From the NCBI RefSeq assembly GCF_000208745.1, contig NC_030854.1, positions 6,986,703-7,050,702 of the forward strand: DNA of 64,000 nucleotides. The letters are read 5' to 3'. Origin of the DNA: Theobroma cacao (Eukaryota > Streptophyta > Magnoliopsida > Malvales > Malvaceae). Of the stretch, positions 44,553 to 56,521 are shown in pieces; position 1 is the stretch's first letter; every line of letters begins with the position of its first letter. The notes below the pieces were generated by a model, which did no database searches, had not been told where the DNA came from, and saw only the letters and a program-made list of their open reading frames with translations. The position numbers were made by a program, and so were the translations under genes.

Positions 44553-47500
44553 ATGATGATGCCGATGCAAAACCTGGACAACATTGACATGGAAAGTTTT
44601 CTCCCTGGCAAAATCAGGAAACGAGGGTGTTCATCTTCAGCTTCATCGTCATCATCCGTAATCCAAAACTACAGATTCAAGAGAGCTATTTTAGTTGGTA
44701 GCAAAAGGGGTGGATCCAGTACGCCCGTGCCCACCTGGAAGCTGATGATGAGATCACCATCAACGGCGTCAATGTTGAGAGCTACGGAGTCTCCCAAGTA
44801 TGCCGGATCACAAAGTGGGAGTAAAGTGAAAGGACAAGGGCAGGGGCAGCAGCAGCCGATTTCGGCGAGGAAGCTGGCGGCGACGCTGTGGGAAATGAAT
44901 GAGATACCGTCACCGAGAAGAAAGGAAGGCAATGACGAGAGGAGGAGGAGGAAAGAAGGGAGAGAAAGGGGGGTGGCTAGATCGGTTCATTCGGGTTCTT
45001 TGCCTCCTCACTTGTCTGATCCCTCTCATAGCCCTGTTTCTGAGGTGGGTTTTTCTTCTTTTAATTTCTTTGAGAAGAAGAATTGTTTTTTAATTGTTTT
45101 TTCTTGTTATTTTTTGGTATGGGAAGGGAAATATTAAGAAAAAATGTCATTACCAGGAAAGTGGCGTTCTCAGGGGATGTTTTTATTGTAATATTATGGT
45201 TTATTGTTTTTAACGAATGAGCATATAGTTGGGTATTTTTGGTTTAAAGGGTGCTTGCTTTTGTTGTCTATTCTAGATTTGATCAGTTGAAACTAATCCA
45301 TTGAATTTTGTCACTTGTGAGTATTGTTTGCAATTTTTATTTATCTTTTAAAAGATTCATAAAATCTCTACCTGCATCTTCTTCTTGGAAAAGCACTAAA
45401 AACTCTGCTCTAGGTGAAATGTGCTTTTAGATCAGAAACTTATACTACTAAAACTGGTTTGGGATATGCTCATCGAAACAGTGAATTTCTATGAAATATT
45501 AGGTTAATGGCAATGCTTGATCCAACCAGTTTAAATATTATTTTTAAATGATAAATTTCTCAATGAGCGAATGGTGTTTAGAATCAGCAGATTGTAATTT
45601 TAGATTATGATTTCGGTCAGAATTTCATGTAGCTTATTAGCTTCTACGTAATTTTATTTCAATTCTTAGATATTAGACTTGTTGATTTTATTGCGTAGTT
45701 GCTTTTTGTATGAAGCAGTTTTGAGATGAGAGAGAAATTCTCAATCAGAAAAGTCATCACTTGGTTAGTGGGATTTTGGGGAGGGTGAACTAGATGTGAT
45801 CTTATATTTTAGAATTTTGTGTAAGTTGAGGTTTTTGGGACATAATATTGGAATATTATTGTTGGGGTTTTCTGAAACAAGTAACAGTTGAGGTAGGTTT
45901 ACTTAAATGGGTACTCTTGTGGTCTATTTTTGAGACTTGCTTAGTTGATAATTAAAGTTGAATTGTATTTTCTTAGAACCCTAAAAGCAATCAGATTCGG
46001 TAGCTTGATGATATTGGGTCTAGTTTGATTTTGAAATTGATTGGAGCTAAATCTTTTACACTATGAATCTCAATTTGTGTAATCTGCAAATGTTGGTTTA
46101 TGTGTGAATTGCTATAGATCAGAGTACATGGAACTCGTTTTTAACTTGATCATAAACTGGTTATAAAGTGATCAAGGAGTGGAATTTGTGTTTTGAGCAT
46201 TCAACTGAAAAGCCTCAAGTACATGCAGCGAAATTTTACTATTTTTTCATTGTCAGTAGGTTATTGATGAATTAATCTATTGATTTTGCACATTATACCT
46301 CTTGCTTGGATAAATGATTACCATGTTATATTTATTCTTCTTCAGAGAATGGATCGATCTGGAACAGGTAGTCGCCAGAGAAGAGCGTCATCAGTTTCCC
46401 ACAAGCTAAGGCTTACAGACCATAATGTTGGCGTACTGGATTCTATTAGCAATGCCAGCTTAATGGAGGTATTCCTTATGATTCTTGGAATGGATCAAAT
46501 TGGTTTTCTTTCCCAAGCTTTTCTTAAATTTTGTTAGTGTTAAATACAAGATAAAAGTGAAATCTTTTAGTATAAGTTGAATATTTTATGCATGCTTTGT
46601 GTGTTTTAATCTTCTTGAGCTTGTCATTATTTCAGGTGAGAATTTGTAACTTTTGTTGGGCCTCTCTCTCTCTTTCTCTCATATTGTTAAACAATCCACA
46701 ATATAACATTTTTTTGTATCAAATTCTGAGGTCAAAGTTTCAAATATCTGAAATCTCGAAACCTTTGAGGACTTTTACAGTGTACGAAGCTGCATGGTAC
46801 TTGAGTATTTGGTGAAATGTGAAAGATTTTAACAATCTTTCTTTTATGATGCAGATTGAAACTAAATCTCATGCCCAGACTCCCACAGGATCCACAGTTG
46901 GATTTAAGACTCGTTTGAAGGATGTTAGTAATGCCTTGACAACATCCAAAGAGCTATTAAAAATTATCAACCGCATGTGGGGTCATGAAGATCGTCCTTC
47001 ATCAAGCATGTCCCTTATTTCAGCCTTACATGCTGAGTTAGAAAGGGCTCGTCTGCAAGTCAATCAACTTATCCAAGAGCAGCGCTCAGACCAACATGAC
47101 ATCAACTATTTGATGAAGTGCTTTGCTGAAGAAAAGGCAGCATGGAAAAGCAAGGAGCAGAAAGCTGTTAAGGCTGCTATTGAGTCCATTGCTGGTGAAC
47201 TTGAGGTGGAGAGAAAGCTGAGGAAACGTTTTGAAGGCTTAAACAAGAAGCTTGGGAAAGAACTAGCTGAGACAAAGACATCTCTTCTGAAATCAGTGAA
47301 AGAACTTGAAAGTGAGAAAAGGACAAGGGTGGTGATTGAGCAAGTATGTGATGAACTAGCCAGGGATATCAGTGAAGATAAAGCTGAAAAGGAAGAGCTG
47401 AAGCGAGAGTCTGCAAAGGTTCGTGAAGAGGTTGAAAAGGAAAGGGAGATGATGCAGTTAGCTGATGTGTTGCGTGAACAGAGAGTTCAAATGAAACTTT

Positions 47501-48258
47501 CAGAGGCCAAATATCACCTTGAGGAGAAAAATGCAGCTGTTGATAAACTTAGGAGTCAACTTGAAACTTTTCTAGGTACAAAAAGAGTTAAAGAAAAAGG
47601 GCGTGTTTCTCTAAATGAACAAAATACTAACAGTGAGGAGATTGCTGCCTATCTAAACAGAGCCCATTTTGGTCCTCATCCCAGTGAGGAAAACGAAGAG
47701 CATGGAGAAGTTGAAGATGTGGTAGAATGCGAAGAAGACTCAGGTGAAAGTGATCTTCACTCCATTGAATTAAATATGGACAACAACAACAAGAACTACA
47801 AGTGGGCTTATGCTCCTGGTGCCACTCGTGATTCAAGAGATCCTCTAATAAATGAAGAAGACATCACAGGTAGAAAATCTACCTCCAGCAGATTACCAAG
47901 GAAAAGTACTTCTCTACAAAGGAGCATATCGGATGGAGTTGATTGGGGCATCCAAAATGAAAGGCTTCAAAATTCAGGTGATGATTTAGAGTGGGGTAGA
48001 TTTGCTGAACTGGAGAAGCAAGTAGAAACAAAAGGTTATGGAGATGAAATGCATGGATATAAAGCAGTGAAGGGTCTTAGGGAACATCTTTTATCTGGTT
48101 CTAGAACAGGTAGAGTTTATGCTAGTCCAACACGCGCTTCAAGAGATGTTGGCAATGTAACTCAAGACAGGCCCCCTTTGGTGCCTGGTAGTGTTTTGAA
48201 GTCTAGGCTGGCAGAATCCAGGGGTGAAGCCCATAATGCTAGAAAATCAAGATGGTGA
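44553..48258 (+). CDS. USO1-like coiled-coil protein, 3 exons, 672 aa
   Basis: Exons 44553-45044, 46346-46468 and 46855-48258 join in frame (164+41+467 codons). Both junctions are GT-AG: CTGAG|GTGGGT...TTCAG|AGA and ATGGAG|GTATTC...TGCAG|ATT. The protein matches the plant family labelled 'intracellular protein transport protein USO1-like' (Arabidopsis At5g41620/At1g64180 type, from memory). The basic, serine-rich N-terminus has the PVPTWKL and ISARKLAATLWEM blocks. The central region has ETKSHAQTPTGSTVGFKTRLKD, a long coiled coil spans about residues 258-447, and an acidic then basic tail ends ARKSRW. Molecular function is not established; the name reflects coiled-coil resemblance only. The exon 1 frame runs on to 45137 in the intron, so the ORF end there is not the protein end. 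The gene looks intact. Confidence 0.85.
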
Positions 48259-50191
48259 GAAATACAATTTTGTTGAGTATGCTTCGTTCTCTATATCTAG
48301 CTCCTCTCGACTAGCAGAAGTCAACTCCGGATGTGGAAGTTGTTTTAGGTCAAGCTTGTCAAGAAGATTTGGATGGAGATGAGTTTCATTTTTTGTTGCT
48401 TAGTGCTTTGTGTGATGTCTGTAGAGGTGCTCAAATTGCAATGATCGCTGCTTGATATGCACCAATATCTGGACCATCCGTAGGATTGAGCATCTTTGTA
48501 GAGCTTTTCCCTTTCTTTTTAAGGAAGCTGTGCTAATTGATTTAAACTTACTTTGTACAAAACCTTCTAGTATAACATAAATGTAAAATATGCTAGAAGT
48601 GTTCAAAATTTGCTTGCCCTATGTGCTTTTCCTTGTGTTTTAGTTTATCAGTTAGCCCTTGTGTCATTTAAGTATATGAATGATCTGATAATTAGCCGAG
48701 GCCGTGGGAACTAGCGATTGTCTCTCTTGTTACAGATTGAATCTTGACTATACAAATCTAACCCCTCAAATACACCAATAATACAGTTAAAGCTCGTGAT
48801 TCATGTGTTTTTCCTTCTTTTGACTACCAATCATGTATATTTTATGGTTTTAATTTTTCTTAAATACTACCAAAATTTTGAACCCAAAATGATTTATAAA
48901 TAAAGATGTATAAATCTCTCCAACCACCTCACACTGAAAAGTAAAAACAAATATGTGATCCAATCAGCTTAAGTACAAAGTTGCGCTTGTAGGTGTAAAA
49001 CAGGCTACGTAGCTCGTGCCACGGTCCAATTTGGTATGGTTAGTGGTTCAAATAGAGTGTTATGGTCTTAGAGGGAGTTATGAATCTTGCATCTATTATA
49101 TGCTAAACTGAAATTGAATATTTAAATGTTTTTATCATTTTTAAGTTATTAAAAGATAAAATCATGAAGTACAGTAAAATCAAAACGGACAATACTTTAT
49201 AAATTGGTGTAAATAATCATGATTTATATGCTTGTGCCCATGTTAGGTTAGGGTTTTCAAGCCCATTTACTGCACATTAAATGCCATCACACAAACACAA
49301 GTTCAATGGCCCTCAGTTATATTTCATGTTATTTTTATAGTCGAACGAAAACTGAGGTTGTTGTTAATATTTTGTATTAATAATTATTAGAAATAGAATT
49401 GTATCATATATATCTACATATGAAATATTCAAATCATTGATGGATGAAATTATAATATATTTATTTTTATTTGCCACTTTTTAGAAAAAGGAAACTTTTC
49501 TTGAAATTTAAAATATTAATAGAAGGGTAATAAAGCCATCACCTAACAAATTACATAGAAAAAACTTATTTTATTTTAAAGTTGCTTAATTTTCAAAAGA
49601 TTTCTCAATAGAATTGGTAGTGTTGAGTTTTAAAGTTTTAGTGTTGTCTTCTTTTTTTTTTTTAATTTAGAGATGAATTATTTGTAAATTTCAATATTTT
49701 TCCTTAGCGATTCTTTTTCCCTCTCATGAAAGTATCACATTGAATCACATAAATTGTGTGTCTGTTCTATTTTATTATATTTTTAATTTTTAATAAGTTC
49801 AAAATTTTAAAAAATAATCAACAAAAAAAAAAAGGTGTTGAACAAAAAATTTGAGAAAACTATTAATGGATTGTACTTAACCCACCTTATAAGAGACGTC
49901 ATGCCGTGCATGATATGACGGGTCATGTGTCATGTTGGAACATGCCCTTAATCTTTAGGGTTGTGCTTTAAAATTGACAATATCTGTTTATATGTCTTAA
50001 CTGTATCATCACCGTTAAAATATAAAATAAATTATGTGGAATACCAATTCGCTTAACTTGATTCGTATTCAAATTGTTACACTCGCATCGCATGACTCGT
50101 TAAATGATAGGGCCGGACCGATACGGTCTATTAAAACATGGGCTGATCATTTTAACACGTTCTGACCCGGCCCATCGCTCCATACAATTCA
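48259..50191. other. 3' UTR of the coiled-coil gene and AT-rich spacer
   Basis: About 48259-48600 is the likely 3' untranslated region. Beyond that there is AT-rich spacer without coding features. Near 49900-50170 there are GTCATGTGTCATG and GACCCGGCCCA strings that resemble fragments of a dispersed repeat, but no boundaries can be set. Confidence 0.5.
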
Positions 50192-50224
50192 GGGAAAGGA
50201 AAGGAAAGGAAAGGAAAGGAAAGG
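50192..50224. repeat. (GGAAA)n microsatellite upstream of the PPR start
   Basis: Six copies of the pentamer GGAAA end 27 bp before the chosen PPR start codon, so the repeat probably lies in the 5' UTR. Its 5-bp period would shift the frame on each copy change, which is one reason to reject the upstream ATG at 50104. Confidence 0.9.
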
Positions 50225-50250
50225 CATACGTGAAAATCCTGTTCCCTCTC

Positions 50251-51900
50251 ATGCCAGTTCCCCACCCTCACTTGCTCAACACTCTCCCGTCCCTCCCAAC
50301 CCTTCTCCGGTCCTGCAAAACCCAAAACCAGCTCCACCAAATCCACGCCCACATAATAAAAAAGGGCCTTCAACAAGACCATATTCTCATAACCCTTTTC
50401 CTTTCCCTTTCCACTTCCCTCTCTTACTCCACCTCCGTTTTCAATTACCTTTTTCATCCCAGCACTTGCGTTTGGAACTCTCTCCTCAAAGGCTACTCTC
50501 GAAATTCCTCCTTTCTTCAAACTCTCTCTCTTTTTATCCGTATGAAGAGAGATGGTGGGCTTCCTGATAAATACACTTACTCTTTGGTGATCAAAGCTTG
50601 TTCGTCTCAGTTCAAGGCATGGGAAGGGAAAATGCTTCATGGGTTAGCTTTAAAAGGTGGAGGTAAAGAAGATGTTTTTGTTGGGACAAGTTTGGTTGAC
50701 TTCTATGGGAAAATTATGGAAATTTTCAATGCCAGGAAAGTGTTTGATGAAATGTTGGAAAGGAATGTTGTGTCTTGGACAGCTTTGGTTGCTGGGTGTA
50801 TAAATGTTGGTGATTTTGTGGAAGCTAAGAGAGTGTTTAATTTGATGCCGGAGAGGAATGTGGCTACGTGGAATGCTTTGATTGGTGGGTTGGTGAAAAC
50901 AGGGGATTTGAGGAATGCTAGGAAAGTGTTTGATGAGATGCCTGAAAGGAATGTGGTTTCTTATACGACGATGATTGATGGGTATGCCAAAGCAGGGGAT
51001 ATGGCGTCTGCGAGGTTTTTGTTTGAGCAGGCTCCGGAGAGAGATATCGTTGCTTGGTCAGCGTTGATATCGGGATATGAACAAAATGGTCAACCTAATG
51101 AAGCTGTGAAGATATTCATTAGACTGGGACAAATAAATGTTAAACCGGATGAATTTATATTGGTTAGCTTGATGTCGGCCTGTTCTCAGGTGGGTAGTTT
51201 GGAATTGGCTAAGTGGGTTGATTGTTATTTAAGCCGGAGTGAAATTGATATTAGGCAAGCACATGTTATGACAGCTCTTATAGATATGAATGCAAAGTGT
51301 GGGAACATGGATAGAGCAGCTAAGTTGTTTGAGGAGATCCCTAAACGGGATGTAATTCAATATTGCTCTGTGATACAAGGATTGGCTATTCATGGCCAAG
51401 AGGCTCAGGCTGTTGAGCTTTTCAATAGAATGATCAGTGAAGGGCTGATTCCGGATGAAATTGCCTTCACTATTATTCTGAATGCTTGTAGCTCTGCTGG
51501 GCTTGTTGAGGAAGGTTGGCATTATTTTGAAACCATGAAAAATGAGTACTCTATAGTTCCTACGCCGGATCATTATGCTTGCATGGTTGATCTTTTAAGC
51601 CGGAAAGGACGGCTAAAAGCTGCCTATGAGCTTATAAAATCTATGCCTGCGGAGCCTCATGCTGGTGCCTGGGGTGCACTTCTTGGGGCCTGTAAGTTGC
51701 ATTGTGATGTTGAGTTAGGGGAGCTGGTTGCTGCTAGGCTCTTTGACCTTGAGCCTCTAAATGCTGGTAATTATGTGCTGTTGTCCAACATTTATGCTGC
51801 TGCAGAGCAGTGGTTGAACGTTTCTCTTGTGAGGAATAAAATGAAGGAGCGAGGTGTCAGAAAAATACCTGGTTGCAGTTGGATTTATTTCAATAAGTGA
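50251..51900 (+). CDS. PLS-class pentatricopeptide repeat protein, E type, 549 aa
   Basis: The frame is a single uninterrupted exon, as usual for plant PPR genes. I start it at the ATG at 50251 (MPVPHPHLLN). An in-frame ATG at 50104 exists, but its extra 49 residues are read through a GGAAA microsatellite and repeat-like sequence. Alternating P, L and S motifs are clear: RNVVSWTALVAG, RNVATWNALIGG, RNVVSYTTMIDGYAK, RDIVAWSALISGYEQNG and KPDEFILVSLMSACS. The C-terminus has the E motif (GAWGALLGACKLHCDVELGE...GNYVLLSNIYAA) and stops after GCSWIYFNK, so there is no DYW deaminase. E-class PPR proteins bind organellar RNA and usually serve C-to-U editing by recruiting a DYW partner. It resembles Arabidopsis At5g37570 (from memory). 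Organelle and RNA target are unknown. Confidence 0.92.
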   Translation: MPVPHPHLLNTLPSLPTLLRSCKTQNQLHQIHAHIIKKGLQQDHILITLFLSLSTSLSYSTSVFNYLFHPSTCVWNSLLKGYSRNSSFLQTLSLFIRMKRDGGLPDKYTYSLVIKACSSQFKAWEGKMLHGLALKGGGKEDVFVGTSLVDFYGKIMEIFNARKVFDEMLERNVVSWTALVAGCINVGDFVEAKRVFNLMPERNVATWNALIGGLVKTGDLRNARKVFDEMPERNVVSYTTMIDGYAKAGDMASARFLFEQAPERDIVAWSALISGYEQNGQPNEAVKIFIRLGQINVKPDEFILVSLMSACSQVGSLELAKWVDCYLSRSEIDIRQAHVMTALIDMNAKCGNMDRAAKLFEEIPKRDVIQYCSVIQGLAIHGQEAQAVELFNRMISEGLIPDEIAFTIILNACSSAGLVEEGWHYFETMKNEYSIVPTPDHYACMVDLLSRKGRLKAAYELIKSMPAEPHAGAWGALLGACKLHCDVELGELVAARLFDLEPLNAGNYVLLSNIYAAAEQWLNVSLVRNKMKERGVRKIPGCSWIYFNK

Positions 51901-53780
51901 GCTTTTTAGTGTCCAATGTGGCTGCATTATCTTCAAATTTTTGGCAGTGAGAGTTTTCCTCTACTTTGGATGCAGACCGGCAAAAGTCGAAATGTAACTT
52001 TGATTTCTTAGTGCACTGAAGAAACAAAGCTGTTGGCTGGCCCCTCTGTTCCTAGTCAACTACAAATTGTCCTGCAATTTGACCCAGCCTAAGAGCATTT
52101 TAATTGCAGCATAGAGTTTGAAGGAATTTATACTCTCTCCCTTTCAAACCTCAGGATTGGAAATGACCAAAGAATTTGGAAATTACATTTGAACTAAAGG
52201 GTTTGATTTTGTATGTTCCATCATTAAAGGGTTAATTCATTCAATCAAGACTCTCATGGGTGGTGCTGGCAGCAAGTACTAAATGTCGTCTTGGCAAAGT
52301 GAAGCTACAAATTCAATAAGGCTCCGGTATAGAATCTAGTCTTTTCCACTCCCTCAATGGAAGATGCATAAATCTGAAATAGAAAGAACTCTTGTTATTC
52401 GATAAGTTGTCACTTTCAATGGCCTGTTCTTGCTCTGTGAACTTTCCAATTGGCTTTATATACTACCATGCTACTTGCAAGATACATGTGGCTGCAATAT
52501 GCGGATTTTTACTATATCCAGTTCCATAGTCTTATCAGATTTTTGAAGTGGATGATATATGCAAGTATTAAGACAGTGACGATATGCAATCCACTATGAT
52601 AAAGGAAAGGTTACCGGCTTTAGCAGCACTTAATTTTGTGGGGATGTACAGTGCTGAGGGTACGAGGCCGATTATGAAATTGTGGTGTACAGTGCTTCAT
52701 TTTGATTCATTACTGACTCGTGCTTTTCTTGGAGAGGAGGGCTTTCCCATAAGGCCTTCTGGCAGGCCTCTGTTTGAATCACCTCATATTTGAATAGTTT
52801 CCTTTCAACGTTTGAATGCTGTATTACCTTCTTTCTTTCTTTTTTCCTTCCTTTTATTGCTAATCACTTCTTGAATTGTACCAGACTCTTGCTAGTAGAT
52901 TTGAATGTCTATAGTTTGTGGAAAGCTGAGCTAGTTTCTTTTACACAAAAATTTCTCATTTATAATTTGAAACTCAATGCTTGTAAGTTTCCAAAAGTTA
53001 CACAAAGCATTTAAGAATTTGCATCACATGATTACAGGACCAGGGGCCTATGGATTGTAGGCACTTTCGGGATAGTTAGGTAAACATGAGGACATGAGTT
53101 AGGTCGCGTCCTTATTGAGTCAATGAGTGATGGGGGACCAATGAAAGAGCAAGCAAAAGAAGAGTTGAAAGAAAGAGCAGTAGGAGCTATGACCGACGGG
53201 GGAGGCTCTGCCAAGGACTTAGTTAGGCTTGTTAAAGAGTTGCGTAATGTCCAAGTGAGATGAATACTTTTGAATATAAGTTTTTTGAAATTTTGCTTGT
53301 AAATTTTGTATTATTTATTTAATAATGCTAATTATATTTTGGTAAAATATTTGTTTTAGTCTTAAAATATAAAGTGTTTTTGGAAATAATCTTTCAGATA
53401 CTTTTAACTATTTTTAGTCAAGAGAAAAGATTTTGGAATAAAAATGCCTTTAATGAGATATTTTCTTTGACATGCACTCTCATACATGCGCATATTGGAA
53501 AAAATAAATCTGTAAAGAATTTGTTCCTTCTAATTTTGTGCAAAACATTTATTTTTTTTTCGAGAAGCTTGTATAAAACAAAATCATGTTGCAAGAGATG
53601 GTTTTTCTGATATTTCGGATATCGCGTTTCAGATAGTACGAGAAGGGTAATATTAAACCAAACGAAGAACTGGTCATGATGAATCCAAAGCCTCGAGAAT
53701 GATGTAAAACTAGAAATCTCTGATATGGTGGTGAATCGAAAGGAGGAAAATGTGAATCTAAAGCACGAACTGGTCGTGCT
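51901..53780. other. PPR 3' UTR and spacer, no clear gene
   Basis: The first several hundred bases are the likely PPR 3' UTR. A 69-codon frame at 52584-52793 has no known features. A short frame at 53123-53263 is listed separately. From 53270 to 53780 the sequence is AT-rich spacer leading into the tandem repeats of the Mutator-like element. Confidence 0.55.
53123..53263 (+). pseudogene. Possible orphan C-terminal exon, 46 codons
   Basis: The frame ATG...TGA encodes a compact, charged, helix-rich peptide containing KEQAKEELKERAVGAMTDGG and GSAKDLVRLVKELR. Its composition looks like real protein rather than a random frame, and it resembles the C-terminal helix of family-1 plant glycosyltransferases, where a 'GGSS...L..L..EL' tail is common. 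No upstream part of such a gene is seen. It may be a gene fragment left by duplication, or chance. Confidence 0.25.
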
Positions 53781-53789
53781 GTAGTAAAC

Positions 53790-54345
53790 CATATGTGACA
53801 TGGTTGTGTCACGGTAAGGTTTAGAGTTTGTGAAATGTCATGGTTGGAATGTGTGACACATCATGGTGAGAATATGTGACACGGTTGTGACACGGTAGGG
53901 TTTAGAGTTTGTGACACACCATGTAGGGAATATGTGACACGACAAGGCAAGAATATGTAACACGACTTGGAGGGAATATGTGAGACGACATGGTGAGAAT
54001 ATGTGACACGTTAGTGTGAGAATGTGACATGCCATGGTGAGAATATGTGAGACGGCATGGTGAGCATATGTGACATGATAGGATTTAGAGTTTGTGACAT
54101 GCCATGGAGGGAATCTATGACATAGCAAGGTGAGAATGTGTACGATGACATGGTAAGAATATGTGACGGGGTAAGGTTCAAAGTTTGTGACATGCCATAG
54201 TGGAAATGTGTGACATGGCATGGTGAGAATTTGTGACACAGCATGTTGAAATCGTGTGAGACGGCATGGTGAGAATCTGTGACACGCCATGGTGAGCATA
54301 TATGAGATAAACCATGGCTTGAATATGTGGCATGCCATGGTTTGA
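53790..54345. repeat. Degenerate ~23-bp tandem array with GTGACAC motif
   Basis: The phrase 'atatgtgacacg-catggtgagaat' recurs with variation about 20 times, with occasional longer insertions containing 'agggtttagagtttgtgaca'. On the - strand the array gives open frames (for example 53838-54404) rich in repeated MTMPCHIF-like words; these come from the repeat and are not genes. Confidence 0.85.
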
Positions 54346-54829
54346 AATAGAAAAAAAATGTGGACAAATAACAAGGAAATCGTTTGAACTTCCACTGCAT
54401 GCATATTATAAGGTCATCACATTTTATTATATTTTCAGAATTTGCAAACATCTATGTGAAGGAACTAAGAAAGTTTTATTCATTCCTCATTCCCAAAGGG
54501 ATCAGAGTGTTTAACTTCGTTCTTTGCAAGCTTAACGACATCACAGCAACAATGTCATTTATCAGTGAAGAGGTTAGTCAGTCTCCAATTAAACCTTTCT
54601 TCTGTTAGTTCATTTTTTGCTAGGTTGTTGTGATATGTTTGTGTTTTTGCATTTTTTATGTTTTAATTGTTTTCTTCTTGGTTTTATGGTTTTTGGGTAA
54701 ATTTTGGAGAGAGAGAACTACACCATTTTTTTGCTGACATGGTTTATGGTCGTACCAAAATTTTGAAAGGGGTTTGCGTCTGCATATCGTGTAACACGAA
54801 CTACAATATTTGATCTGACGTGTAGTGGA

Positions 54830-55165
54830 TTAATTGGTTTTTAGCGTGTCACCACATTGGGTATTTTAGGGTAGTTTATGTAACGAGTTAGTAATTATAG
54901 TGATTGGCATGTCATGACACGACATAGTTGATGTGTCACCACATTGGGAATTTTAGGACAATTCATGTAATGAGTCAGTAATTATAGTGATCGGCGTGTC
55001 AAGACACAGCATGGTTGGCATGTCACAACATGGCTCAGCGTTGGCGCGTAACAATATTTGACTTGGTGTGCTTAGTGTGTAACAATATTTGACTTGGTAT
55101 GCTTAGTATGTAACAACATTTTACTTGGTATGCATAGCGTGTAACAACATTTATTTCTTTCTTCA
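54830..55165. repeat. Intronic short repeats with GTGTCA and GTAACAA motifs
   Basis: Within a presumed intron of the protease gene, 'GTGTCACCACATTGGG-ATTTTAGG-AGTT-ATGTAA-GAGT-AGTAATTATAGTGAT' occurs twice (54845 and 54940). It is followed by three or four copies of a 29-33 bp unit 'GCGTGTAACAA-ATTT-ACTTGGT-TGC'. The heptamer GTGTCAC again appears. Confidence 0.7.
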
Positions 55166-56521
55166 GCATACCGTGTTGCACATTATGGGTTAACTCACAC
55201 GTGCATGTGTGCTATGTTTTGCAGATGCAGTTCAGAGAGTATGATGATCTTGACAGTTTGCTTATTATGACAAGGGAGAAGTGGATGTTCAAGGTCTCTA
55301 TTAACACCCATTGTAAGTGGTTGTAACTGCATTACATCAACAAGACTCTCCAAGAAAAAAAGGGAGTGCGATGTAGTCTAGCGTACTTGCTGCGGAATGT
55401 TGCTAAACGTATATCCACAAGGTTACTTTTGCACTGGTCTCTTGTAGAACATCATGATTCATCGAATCACTGAGATAGAGTCCATGGACCATGAGTTATG
55501 GTTTGCCATTGGCAAAAGCAAGGCACGTATATCAAAAGAGGTTTTGCTTTATCATCGGACTCAAGTTTGGCCTAATGCCTGATGTATTCACACGACCGTA
55601 TGAGGTTGTTCCCGACAAAATTCCAACGAGATACTTGAACGAGCAATAGAGCGTTAAGTTACAAGCGTTGCTTGATATATTCCGAGGAGGCAACTTTTAG
55701 CGACTAGGAGACTCGACCAAGATGACACTCGTCTTGATCGCAAATAACATATTATTTGGTCAAGACTACTGTAGATGGGTGACGCCTTGGCTCTTGTCAT
55801 TTGTGGAAGACATCGACACTTGGAATGTCTTCCCTTGCGGTTATCATGTTTGAAGGCTGATCAAGGACTACCTATTGAAGGAATTCGCGTGGGTGATATA
55901 GGTACTGTCACATAACATTTTTCAGTTTCCTTTTGACATAATAATTTATGGTTGCACTCGTTTATCATTTACGATTTGATAATGGTTACATTTGACTTAC
56001 AGTTTTAAATAATGGAGGCGATTCCTACCTTTTGAAAAATAATTGCCCCTTTTGCTCCAAAGGACAACATCTACACACGTATGTGCAGATGGCAATGCGA
56101 TTAGAAGCCGAAAGACTTCTACAAGGCAGTTGAGAAGTTGGAGTCATCTCAGCAGGTAAGTGAACAACAACTAACTTGTGCTGTGAATTTGTATAATAAT
56201 TATCATAAAATTTATCAAAATACTTATTTTGGAGTTGTTGGCACACGAAACCTTGGAGCCTATCCTAGATGAGACCACACGGGAGTATTTGGTGGATATC
56301 GATGTCCCTTTATTTAAGGGGCACCAGTAAGTACCAATAGGGCACATGGAAGATCGGGAGGACTGGGTTTAGGTGCGAAGGAAAAGAGAAGAAACCTGAA
56401 GGAGAAAAGAGTGGCTGGTCCCGTTAAACGGAGGCTCACCATCTCTTTTGGAGATGATGAGTTGTCAAGCCCTGAGTTGATGGAGGAAGGGGAGGATCAT
56501 GGCAATGGCAGTGAATAGCAG

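Noticed and set aside
47627..47836. - strand frame inside the coiled-coil gene
   Set aside because: Shadow of the acidic coding region of exon 3.
50152..50640. 162-codon - strand frame over the PPR start
   Set aside because: Antisense of the PPR coding sequence and the GGAAA repeat.
53838..54451. 188- and 146-codon - strand frames with repeated Met-Pro-Cys-His words
   Set aside because: They come from the left tandem array; two overlapping frames are open for the same reason.
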